This document shows positions 1-7,500 of a stretch of DNA of 13,250 nucleotides, in pieces (within the stretch, counting starts at the first letter, position 1; the number at the start of each line of letters is the position of its first letter). The translations under genes and the position numbers were made by a program. Origin of the DNA: Firmicutes bacterium CAG:110 (GTDB lineage Bacteria; Bacillota; Clostridia; Oscillospirales; Oscillospiraceae); assembly GCA_000434635.1 (NCBI GenBank), contig HF988114.1:10914-24163 (forward strand), in the 5' to 3' direction. The notes beneath the pieces are model-generated. The model did no database searches. It saw nothing but the letters and a program-made list of their open reading frames with translations, and was not told the origin of the DNA.

Positions 1-39
1 GCTTGCAAAGCGGCGGGGCATTTCTTTGCGTTCAGGGCA

Positions 40-89
40 TATTGATCGGCAGAATTACTCCGGTGTATTGATCGGCAGAATTACTCCGG
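40..89. repeat. Two exact 24-bp direct repeats upstream of the MATE promoter
   Basis: Positions 40-63 and 66-89 are identical over 24 bases (core ATCGGCAGAATTACTCCGG), with a 26-bp period. A shorter, imperfect third copy (ATCGGCAaAAcT, 101-112) lies between the -35 and -10 elements of the promoter. The repeats are not palindromic. Their placement next to and inside the promoter is what a repressor or activator binding array would look like, but a simple local tandem duplication is equally possible. No regulator gene for them is visible in the window. Confidence 0.8.
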
Positions 90-93
90 ATAC

Positions 94-122
94 TTGCGTA
101 ATCGGCAAAACTCTGCTATACT
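94..122 (+). promoter_or_regulatory. Predicted extended -10 sigma-A promoter for the MATE gene
   Basis: TTGCGT (94-99) is followed by a 17-bp spacer and TATACT (117-122). TG at 114-115 gives an extended -10 (TGCTATACT). The implied transcript starts near 129, leaving a short leader before the SD GGAGAG (146-151) and ATG 156. The spacer carries the degenerate third copy of the upstream repeat, so a protein bound there would interfere with RNA polymerase. Confidence 0.65.
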
Positions 123-155
123 ATAGTGTAAACGATTTTTGATTTGGAGAGAATT

Positions 156-1526
156 ATGACTGCAGCTACTTTACAGGAAAACAAAATGGGCATCATGCCC
201 GTCGGGAAGCTGATCGCCAACATGGCGCTGCCCATGGCCATATCCATGCTGGTGCAGGCGCTTTACAACGTGGTGGACAGCATCTACGTTTCTCAGGTGT
301 CGGAGAGCGCGGTGACGGCGCTGTCGCTGGCCTTCCCCATCCAGAACCTGCTGATCGGCTTCGCCGTGGGCATCGGCGTGGGCGTCAACTCCCTGCTTTC
401 CAAGAGTCTGGGTGAGAAAAATCAGGAGGCCGCCAACCGCGCCGCCGGAAACGGCATCGTGCTGATGGCCATTGCCATGGTGCTGTTCGTGTTGTTCGGT
501 CTGTTCGGCGTGCGCCCCTATTTTGCCATTCAGTCCGACAACCCGGAGACCGTGGAGGGCGGCATTGTCTACACCAGCATCTGCTGCGTGTTCAGCGTCG
601 GCTGCTTCGCATCCATTCTGGGCGAGCGGCTGCTGCAATCCACCGGCCGGACGGTGCATACCATGATCACCCAGTCCATCGGCGCGATCATCAACATCAT
701 TCTCGACCCCATTCTCATCCACGGATGGTTCGGCCTGCCCGCCATGGGCATTGCCGGCGCGGCCATTGCCACGGTAATCGGCCAGTGGGTGTCCGGCATC
801 ATGGTCATCATTTTCAACCTGAAATTCAACCCGGAGGTACAGCTGCACAAGAAGTATCTTCCGCTGGAGGGCAAGACCGTGGCCGCCATTCTGACGGTGG
901 GCATTCCCTCCATCGTTATGAACGGCATTGGATCCGTGATGAATTTCGGCATCAACCAGATTTTGCAGGGCTTCGCCGAGACGGCGACCGGCGTGTTCGG
1001 CGTGTATTTCAAGCTCCAGAGCTTCTTCTTCATGCCCCTGTTCGGCCTGAACAACGCCACCATTTCCATCATCGCCTACAACTACGGCGCCCGCAAGCCC
1101 CAGCGGATCACCAAGACGCTAAAAATCTCCTGCACCGCGGCGCTGTGTATCATGACGGCGGGTCTGCTGGTATTCCAGTTCTTCCCGGATGTGCTGCTGG
1201 GACTGTTCAACCCCTCTCAGGCGTTTCTGGAGATCGGCCGGGTCGCTCTGCGCACCATCAGCTGGAGCTTCCCCATTGCGGCCATCTGCATTGCGCTGGG
1301 CGCCAGCTTTCAGGCGCTGGGCAACGGCATTTACTCCACCATCGTCTCCCTGTGCCGTCAGCTGGTGGTACTGCTCCCGGTGGCCTATCTGCTGAGCCTG
1401 ACAGGGGAGGTGCAGAGGGTCTGGCTGGCCTTCCCCATAGCAGAGGTGGTCAGCGGCACGGTGACGTTTATCTGCTTCACCAGAATCTACCGCCAGAAGA
1501 TAAAGCCGCTGTTTGAGCAGGCATGA
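156..1526 (+). CDS. MATE-family multidrug/Na+ (or H+) antiporter
   Basis: A 456-residue polytopic inner-membrane transporter of the MatE family, expected to export drugs or cationic metabolites in exchange for Na+ or H+. Length fits the family (about 440-470). Family features visible: an N-terminal half starting GKLIANMALPMAISML then ALYNVVDSIYVSQ, a Gly-rich helix (GIGVGVNSLLSKSLGEKN) typical of TM2-3, and a second half starting GIPSIVMNGIGSVMNFGINQ with NNATISIIAYNYGARKP, mirroring the first as expected for the two-fold repeat. The chain is largely hydrophobic segments joined by short loops and ends in a basic cytosolic tail (RIYRQKIKPLFEQA). I chose ATG 156 because GGAGAG (146-151) is correctly spaced; the in-frame TTG at 144 overlaps that SD. 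It has its own promoter and no co-transcribed partner. The substrate cannot be told from sequence. The family call is firm. Confidence 0.95.
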   Translation: MTAATLQENKMGIMPVGKLIANMALPMAISMLVQALYNVVDSIYVSQVSESAVTALSLAFPIQNLLIGFAVGIGVGVNSLLSKSLGEKNQEAANRAAGNGIVLMAIAMVLFVLFGLFGVRPYFAIQSDNPETVEGGIVYTSICCVFSVGCFASILGERLLQSTGRTVHTMITQSIGAIINIILDPILIHGWFGLPAMGIAGAAIATVIGQWVSGIMVIIFNLKFNPEVQLHKKYLPLEGKTVAAILTVGIPSIVMNGIGSVMNFGINQILQGFAETATGVFGVYFKLQSFFFMPLFGLNNATISIIAYNYGARKPQRITKTLKISCTAALCIMTAGLLVFQFFPDVLLGLFNPSQAFLEIGRVALRTISWSFPIAAICIALGASFQALGNGIYSTIVSLCRQLVVLLPVAYLLSLTGEVQRVWLAFPIAEVVSGTVTFICFTRIYRQKIKPLFEQA

Positions 1527-1569
1527 TGGGTCGCCTGCAAAATACGGCACCTGAAGTCTGATAGAACAG

Positions 1570-1766
1570 GCCGGTCATCTTTTCCGGCAAATGATTTCCT
1601 GATACTATTTCCTGATTAAAATCTTTGATTTTAATCAGGAAGGCATCGCCTAATGGCGCTGCCGGTTTTGTGATTTATAAGGAAAGAAATCACAAAACAA
1701 GTCTCATATGAACTCCGTGCCCTTCGGGCAATTAAAATCTTTTTTAGAGATTTTAATTGGAGTTCA
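1570..1766. other. Array of back-to-back hairpins (possible REP/MITE-like element or structured RNA)
   Basis: This AT-rich non-coding stretch is packed with inverted repeats, most separated by only 1-3 nt: 1570-1574/1584-1588 (5 bp); 1611-1623/1627-1639 (perfect 13-bp stem, TTT loop); 1642-1650/1655-1663 (9 bp with one mismatch, TAAT loop); 1665-1676/1687-1698 (perfect 12-bp stem, 10-nt loop); and the nested fold 1709-1766, described separately. None is followed by a U-run on the plus strand, so these are not ordinary terminators. ATTTCCTGAT also occurs twice directly (1594-1603, 1607-1616), and the TTAAAATC stem core recurs in two hairpins. The density suggests a mobile palindromic element or a folded RNA rather than chance. 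Its identity is not recognised. Confidence 0.7.
1709..1766 (+). other. Three-way-junction inverted-repeat structure
   Basis: An outer stem TGAACTCC (1709-1716) / GGAGTTCA (1759-1766) encloses two hairpins: GCCC (1719-1722) / GGGC (1726-1729), and AATTAAAATCT (1730-1740) / AGATTTTAATT (1748-1758) with a 7-nt loop. All arms are perfect complements. The outer right arm contains GGAG (1759-1762), six bases before an ATG at 1769, so the fold would hide a potential ribosome-binding site. Whether anything is translated there is doubtful. Confidence 0.7.
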
Positions 1767-1835
1767 GTATGACTCATTTTCGCCATGATGCGGGCGCGGT
1801 ATTATCGCTCCATAGATCACATCCATCATACCTTC

Positions 1836-1890
1836 ACCCCCGCCGGGGACTGCCAAAGTCTGACAGTTTCCGGCGGGGGTTCCTGTTTTT
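1836..1890 (+). terminator. Probable intrinsic terminator upstream of the regulator promoter
   Basis: Left arm 1836-1852 and right arm 1864-1880 pair over 17 bp: 11 Watson-Crick pairs of ACCCCCGCCGG with its complement, then two G-U pairs and four further pairs. The loop is 11 nt, followed by TCCTGTTTTT (1881-1890). The tract is interrupted (CCTG before five Ts), so termination may be partial. It would end read-through from the MATE gene or the hairpin array before the regulator promoter at 1981. Confidence 0.65.
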
Positions 1891-1980
1891 CGCCCTCTCA
1901 AGGCAAAAATGTATCCGTCTGTTTTGCGTTTCTGCGGAAAGGAAACAGCAAAAATCACTCCGTATCATACTTTGGCATGA

Positions 1981-2008
1981 TTTACATTTTCTGGCGGTCA
2001 TGTATAAT
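1981..2008 (+). promoter_or_regulatory. Predicted sigma-A promoter of the LuxR-type regulator
   Basis: TTTACA (1981-1986), a 16-bp spacer, then TATAAT (2003-2008), preceded by TG at 2001-2002. This is near consensus and the best promoter match in the window. The predicted transcript starts near 2015, giving a leader of about 65 nt before GTG 2079. Its presence also argues that the regulator frame upstream of 2079 is not coding. Confidence 0.75.
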
Positions 2009-2065
2009 AAAGATAAAATGGTGTTGGAATGCGTATGGCACGGGGTATGTCCCTTTGCCGGCGAA

Positions 2066-2073
2066 AAGGAGGG
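2066..2073 (+). promoter_or_regulatory. Ribosome-binding site fixing the GTG start of the regulator
   Basis: AAGGAGGG (2066-2073) is a near-perfect anti-16S match, with six bases between GGAGG and GTG 2079. It selects GTG 2079 over in-frame ATG codons further upstream (from 1785), which lie before the promoter and terminator signals. Confidence 0.85.
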
Positions 2074-2078
2074 AGAAC

Positions 2079-4442
2079 GTGACCGGGAATATTATCGTGA
2101 AGCCGTCTGTTCAGCAGCGGTTTGACAGCTTTATGGAGCGCGGGCGCGTTCTCTTTTTCAGCGCGCCCTGCGGCTTTGGGAAAAGCACGCTGTCCGATGC
2201 CCTGCTCTCCGGACGGGATGTGCTGCGGCTGAACGCGGGCGCGGCGGATTTCGCCCTTCCCGCCCTTTCGGATGGGTGGGAAATCCTGCTCATTGACGAT
2301 TTTCAGATGATACCGGCGGAGGATGGCGGGCAGGCGCTGTGCGAGCTGATCCGCTCCGACCCGGGCAAACGCTTCCTGCTTCTCTCCCGGGGCGCGCCGC
2401 CCGGATATCTGACGGCGTTCCAGTATTCCGGCCTGATGACCACGCTGGAGGCCGACGACCTGCTCTTTGACCGGGAGGATATCTGCAAATACTTTTCCGG
2501 CTGCGGCGTCGCCGTGACGGACAGCGAGATCGGCGGTATTCTGAGAGAATCCGTCGGCTACCCTTTGGGTGTCGCTGTCACCGCCCGGTGCATGTCCGGC
2601 GGGAGGCCCTTCGGCCCGGAGGTCGTGGCGCGGGCATTCCGGGAGGTGTTCTCCTATTTTGAGGCTGCGATCTACCGGCGGTTCGACCTTCCCGTGCGGC
2701 GGTTTCTGCTGGAGCTGGCGCCCTTTGAACGGTTCAATCTGGAAATGGCGCGGATGGTCAGCGGCGACCCCCACGCGGGCGACCGGCTGGACTGGCTCCT
2801 GAGCCACACCACCATGCTCCGCTATGACGACGTGCAGCATTTCCGCTTCTGGCCGCAGTTCCGCAGCTTCCTTCTGTGGGAGATGGAGCGGGAATACAGC
2901 GAGGAAAAGCGCCGGGCGCTTTTCAGCCGGGGCGCGCTCTACTACGAGCTGAAAGAGGATTACGCCCACGCGCTGGAATGCTACACCAGATGCGGCGACC
3001 ACGCCAAGGTCTCCGAGCTTCTCATCCGCAACGCGGAGCTGCACCCCGGCATGGGGCATTACAGCGAAATGGAAAAATACTACCGCAGTCTCCCGGAAGC
3101 GGAGATCGCAGCTTCCCCCGCGCTGATGCAGGGCATGAGTATGCTGTGCGCTCTGGCCATGGATTACGAAGGCTCTGATCGCTGGTATCACGAATTGCAG
3201 GAATTCGGAAAGCGGTGCGGCAGGGACGACGCCGCAGGCAAGCAGGCCCGCAGCCGTCTGGCGTGGCTGGACATCTCCCTGCCTCAGCGGGGCGTGGAAG
3301 GGCTGACGGAGACCATTCCCGCCGTGTTCCGACTGATGACCAATAAGGAGGTCTCACTCCCCTCCTTCTCCGTCACCAGCGCACTGCCCAGCGTCATGAA
3401 CGGCGGCAAGGACTTTTCCGTCTGGAGCAAACGGGACGACCTACTCTACCAGACGCTCCGCGTCCCGGTGGAGGCCATACTGGGGCGGGACGGTGTTGGC
3501 CTTGCGGACTGCGCCATCGCCGAAAGCAAATTTGAAAAGGGCGAGAACATCACCGGCCGGATACTGACCATCATCCCCCGCGTCAGCGAGATACGCCAGC
3601 GCGGCACGCCGGACATGGAATTCGCCATCAACGGTCTGCTGGCCCGAAGCCTTCTTGCGGCAGGGCAGAGCGAGGACGCTTATCGGACGATCGAATCCCT
3701 CCGGGAAAAATTCGCCGAGGAAGGGCGGGAGCGGTTCCTGCCCAATATGGACGCCATGCTCGTCCGAATTTCCCTCCATACCGGCGATCTGGACTGCGCC
3801 GACACATGGTATCGGGAAAAAGCGCCCAGAGACCCCATGCGGGTAAACGTCATGAAGCGCTACCAGTATCTCACGCAGGCCATGGTGGAGCTGGCGGACG
3901 GGAAGCCGGGGGCGTCGATGCTGACCCTCTCCCCGCTGGAAGATTACGTCCGCAGCTGCGGGCGGCACATCGACGGCATCCATCTGAACATCCTCGCCGC
4001 CATCGCCCTGTACCGAAGCAGGGACGAAGCATGGCGGCAGCGCCTGATTGGCGCGTTGAACGCCGCGGCGGAATACCACTTCATCCGAACCGTCAGCGTC
4101 TACGGCGCGGCGGTGCTGCCCCTGCTGGAACGGCTGGATTGGAGCGGAAGCGCCCGGTGGAAAAAGCAGCTGATGGACGACGTGCGCTTGCAGGCGGCGT
4201 ATTACCCCCGCTTTCTGGAGCCGCGCCTCGCGCCGGGGGAAGCCCTGACGCCCACGGAGCTGCAAATTCTGCACCTGATCTGCGCCGACAAGAGCAACGC
4301 GGAGATCGGGCAGATCATGGACATCAAGCTGCCCACGGTAAAGACCCATGTAAGCCACATTCTGGATAAGCTGGACGTCCGGCGGCGAAGCGAAGCGAAA
4401 ACCGCCGCGAAGCGTCTGCGGCTTATCCCGGAAGAACGGTAA
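2079..4442 (+). CDS. MalT-like ATP-dependent LuxR-family (LAL) transcriptional regulator
   Basis: A 787-residue cytoplasmic regulator of the LAL/MalT STAND class, in which ATP and an inducer drive oligomerisation and DNA binding. Walker A is APCGFGKST (about 29-37), with Ala for the usual first Gly as in MalT-like proteins. Walker B is EILLIDD (68-74). A MalT-type sensor run follows (RFLLLSRGAPP, then LEADDLLFDRED). The middle (about 260-700) is helical and TPR-like (for example YYELKEDYAHALECY), the expected ligand or partner-binding arm. The C-terminal LuxR HTH occupies about 723-782 (LTPTELQILHLI, then SNAEIGQIM and TVKTHVSHILDKL). Length is near MalT (about 900) but shorter. It sits 65 bp upstream of a giant surface protein gene in the same direction, with no clear promoter between them, so I infer co-transcription or direct control of the adhesin/sortase genes. 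The inducer is unknown. Confidence 0.93.
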   Translation: MTGNIIVKPSVQQRFDSFMERGRVLFFSAPCGFGKSTLSDALLSGRDVLRLNAGAADFALPALSDGWEILLIDDFQMIPAEDGGQALCELIRSDPGKRFLLLSRGAPPGYLTAFQYSGLMTTLEADDLLFDREDICKYFSGCGVAVTDSEIGGILRESVGYPLGVAVTARCMSGGRPFGPEVVARAFREVFSYFEAAIYRRFDLPVRRFLLELAPFERFNLEMARMVSGDPHAGDRLDWLLSHTTMLRYDDVQHFRFWPQFRSFLLWEMEREYSEEKRRALFSRGALYYELKEDYAHALECYTRCGDHAKVSELLIRNAELHPGMGHYSEMEKYYRSLPEAEIAASPALMQGMSMLCALAMDYEGSDRWYHELQEFGKRCGRDDAAGKQARSRLAWLDISLPQRGVEGLTETIPAVFRLMTNKEVSLPSFSVTSALPSVMNGGKDFSVWSKRDDLLYQTLRVPVEAILGRDGVGLADCAIAESKFEKGENITGRILTIIPRVSEIRQRGTPDMEFAINGLLARSLLAAGQSEDAYRTIESLREKFAEEGRERFLPNMDAMLVRISLHTGDLDCADTWYREKAPRDPMRVNVMKRYQYLTQAMVELADGKPGASMLTLSPLEDYVRSCGRHIDGIHLNILAAIALYRSRDEAWRQRLIGALNAAAEYHFIRTVSVYGAAVLPLLERLDWSGSARWKKQLMDDVRLQAAYYPRFLEPRLAPGEALTPTELQILHLICADKSNAEIGQIMDIKLPTVKTHVSHILDKLDVRRRSEAKTAAKRLRLIPEER

Positions 4443-4448
4443 ACCCCC

Positions 4449-4466
4449 GCCCGGATTTTACCGGGC
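4449..4466 (+). other. Small hairpin between regulator and adhesin genes
   Basis: GCCCGG (4449-4454) and CCGGGC (4461-4466) form a 6-bp stem with a 6-nt loop (ATTTTA), directly after the regulator stop. A T-run (4486-4491) lies 19 nt further on, too far for a standard intrinsic terminator. It might modulate read-through or protect mRNA ends. No convincing -35/-10 pair was found in the 65-bp gap. Confidence 0.45.
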
Positions 4467-4507
4467 TGACGATAGAAAACCGCACTTTTTTCACACAGGA
4501 GGATCCT

Positions 4508-7500
4508 ATGAAAAAACGAATTTTGAGTCTGTTTTTGGCGCTCACGCTCTGCCTGACGCTCCTGCCGACATCGGCTTTTGCCGAGGGTGGGGACGTGAGC
4601 ATTTCTGACGGTGTCATCGGCGGCGGTGAGACCGGTGGCGAGGGCGGTGGAGTCCTTGTACCACCCGGCGGTTCGACCGGCGAAGGTGGTGGGATCTATA
4701 CGCCCCCAGGTGGTCCGGCAGAAGGGGGCGGCGGCACATATATCCCCGAAGAAGACACGCGGACGGAGATCTGGTGCGTGAGCAAGCCCGATTCCATTGG
4801 CCGCAGCTATGACGGCACGACGGACGGCGGCACGATTCCAATCGACTTGACGTTTACAGACGGCACAAATGAAATCAAACTCAAAGAAGGAACGGGCTTT
4901 ACCGCCAAGAAGACGTTCGATTCCGCGGACGCGGGATGGCATACCGTCACTGTGGAAATCGCGCTGATCGGCGAAGCCGCGGTAAAGTACAAGCTCAAGG
5001 CGGGCGAAGAAAAATTTGAGATCGGCGGCAACATCAACAAGGCCTATCCCGATTTGACCGTATCTCTTTCCAAGACGACCTGCACGGTGGGCGAAAAGCT
5101 TCTTCCGCTTCTGTCTGTCGAGGGTGCTCCGGAAGACGCCGAGGTGACATATTACTATGCGCCGATCAATTCTGGATATTTGGAGTTTGAAGGCAGTGAG
5201 GCAGTTCCCAAGATCGACGAGAACACTGCAATCAGCGAACCCGGCACATATTACGTCTATGCCAAGACCGGCGAGACCAAGAACTACAAAGAGGAAAGGT
5301 CAGCAACCGTGGAACTCACGGTCAACGAGCCTGTCGTTGAGGCCGCTTCGGTAACAAAAGCGGACGGCACGGACGGCGGTACATACGAATCCCTCCCGGC
5401 GGCGCTGAATGCGGCACGGGACGGCGACACCGTCAAGCTGCTGGCGAACCATACGACAAATTGGAGCGACGTCGAAGCGGGCGAGTATTCCACTTTGGCT
5501 GTCATCAAGAAAACCTTGACGCTCGACCTGAACGGCTGGACGGTGGATTATCTCGAAGTGGGCGAGGTGGTTCCTGACGAGGAAGGCGGAATCCTGGAAT
5601 CCACCGATGGCAACCTGACCATCGTAAATAACATTCAAGATGGCTCCCACGGCAAAATCAAAGACCTCCAATTTGTAAATGGTTCACTGGCGATTCAGAG
5701 CGGTCAGATTGGAGATTCTGACGAAGGCAACCTTACCTGTAACGGGAACAGCGGCACTGTGACCATCAGCGGCGGCACGGTGCTTGGCCTCACGGTGGGC
5801 AAAGGCGCAGCCGTCACCGTCTCCGGCGGCTCAGAGCACGCGGGCAACTGGTACAACGATGGTACGCTGAACATCACAGACGGTACGTTCGGTAATGTAA
5901 ACTTCCGTAATAACGGTGGAACCATCGCCATCAGCGGCGGCACCTTCTCTACGATTGGAAATACGGATGCAAGCAGCACCATTGCGCCCATGTCCCTGCT
6001 GGCGCCGGGCTATGCCTTCTATAAGGACAACGCCGTGCAGGACGGCAGCAGGCACGATTTTCTGCAAGATGTGACGGTCAAGGAACACACCCACACCATG
6101 GTGAACAGCAAGTGCGCCTGCGGCTTTTCCTGCACCCACACGAACGCCGAGGGCGCGAGCACCATCGGTAAAGACGGCAAGTGCACGGTCTGCGGGACAC
6201 AGTTCGCGGCCGGCATCGGCGAAACCTATTATACCGATGTGCCGTCTGCGCTGAATGCGGCAGCTGACGGTCAGACCGTCAAGCTGTTGGCAAACGAGAT
6301 GCTGCCTGACGGCATATATGTCAGCAAGACCCTCACGCTGGATTTGGACGGACACAGTCTGAGCGGATACAGCTTGAATGTCGGCGGTCTTACGACCACG
6401 AGCCAGGTTCGCACCGGTAAACTGACGGTCATTGACAGCAGCGGCGGCAACGGCGCGGTGGGAGTGACCGTGCGGGACGGCGGTACACTGGTATTCAATC
6501 CGGAGAATGACAGCACCACCCTGCTCCAGCTGGAGGTTTGGGGCGGCATAGTCGAGCTGTACGGCGGAAAGATTTCGAGAAGCGGTCTGCGGCTGAATAA
6601 TAACATCACATTGGGCAATCTGCTTCCCCAGAAAGCGGGGCTTGCTTACTACCGTGGCGACACGCAGCTCACGCTGGAGGAAGCCGCTTCCCAGACCTGC
6701 GACCTGGTGGTAAAGTTGTGCAGCCACGGCGGCAAGAACGGCTTTGATGGCACCAACTGTCCCTACTGCAACGCGCCCGCGGTGGCGCAGACGGCCTTGC
6801 GGAATGTCGAGGGCGACCCGTGGCGGAACTTTGCCGACTTGCAGACTGCCCTTGATGCGGACAGAGACGGCGGCTCGACCCTCAGTCTGCTGACCGACGT
6901 TACCGGCGATTACACCATCAACGGCACCCGGGACACCGGCATAGATCTGAACGGCCATTCAATCCACGGTACGGTAACCGTCAAGGCCGCCACAGGCATG
7001 GACACTACTACCTTAAGCAACACGAAAAACACGACCACAGCCAGTATCGATACCGTCGTTGCCCACATGGGAGCAAACCTCGCCGGTTCGGGATTCCCCG
7101 CCGTTATCGGCACGCTGAAGCTGGCAGAGGGTGCCACATGGGCAAATATCCTGTATGAACCTAACCGCCTTGGCTATAAGGTGCTCAATGGGGACGGCAC
7201 TCACAAGTGGTACGCCCCGGCGGATGTTCCTGCCGGTTCCACGGAGCTGAACAATGTCATCATCAATCGTCTGCCAATCCCCTCCAAGACCCTGTCTCTG
7301 AAAGTTGATGGGAAGAACCTGACCGGCAGTAACCCGAAGGTGGAGCGCGGCACGACCGTCCGGCTCTGCGCCAACTGCAACGCGAAGGATGCGGATGTGG
7401 CCATCTACGTCGGAGAGATAGGGGGAGACGGCATCCCCACATACATCCAGAAGAAAGCTGAATATAAAAAGATCGGCACCATGTGGTACTATGTTGTAGA

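Larger units (their letters stand above)
5375..7312 (+). other. Three beta-helix-like modules within the surface protein
   Basis: The same pattern, a short aromatic strand, ALNAA/ALDAD helix, DG turn, TVKLL or LSLL strand and LDLNG/LDLDG turn, occurs three times: YESLPAALNAARDGDTVKLL (from residue 293), YYTDVPSALNAAADGQTVKLL (from about 573) and FADLQTALDADRDGGSTLSLL (from about 773). Each is followed by repeats such as VTISGGT, LNITDGT and IAISGGT, which look like right-handed beta-helix coils of the pectate-lyase fold. No catalytic residues can be assigned, so a binding or scaffolding role is more likely than lyase activity. Confidence 0.65.

Noticed and set aside
5..29. Inverted repeat GCAAAG / CTTTGC at the left edge.
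   Set aside because: A 6-bp stem with a 13-nt loop and no U-run can arise by chance.
40..112. CRISPR-like repeat array.
   Set aside because: There are only two exact copies separated by 2 bp, with no unique spacers, so this is a direct repeat and not a CRISPR array.
171..1072. Minus-strand frames opposite the MATE gene.
   Set aside because: They are shadows of a clear membrane transporter. Their translations are His/Gln/Asp-rich or Met-rich without domain features.
1764..1958. A 64-codon minus-strand frame across the terminator hairpin.
   Set aside because: It lies over the inverted repeats, has no clear SD or promoter, and is probably a translation of a repeat element.
1785..2078. Upstream in-frame extension of the regulator (98 extra codons).
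   Set aside because: It crosses a terminator-like hairpin and the -35/-10 promoter, its sequence does not look like a MalT N-terminus, and GTG 2079 has an ideal SD and starts just before the P-loop domain as expected.
4449..4491. Intrinsic terminator after the regulator gene.
   Set aside because: The stem is only 6 bp and the T-run begins 19 nt downstream of it, so it does not have terminator geometry. It is kept only as a small hairpin.
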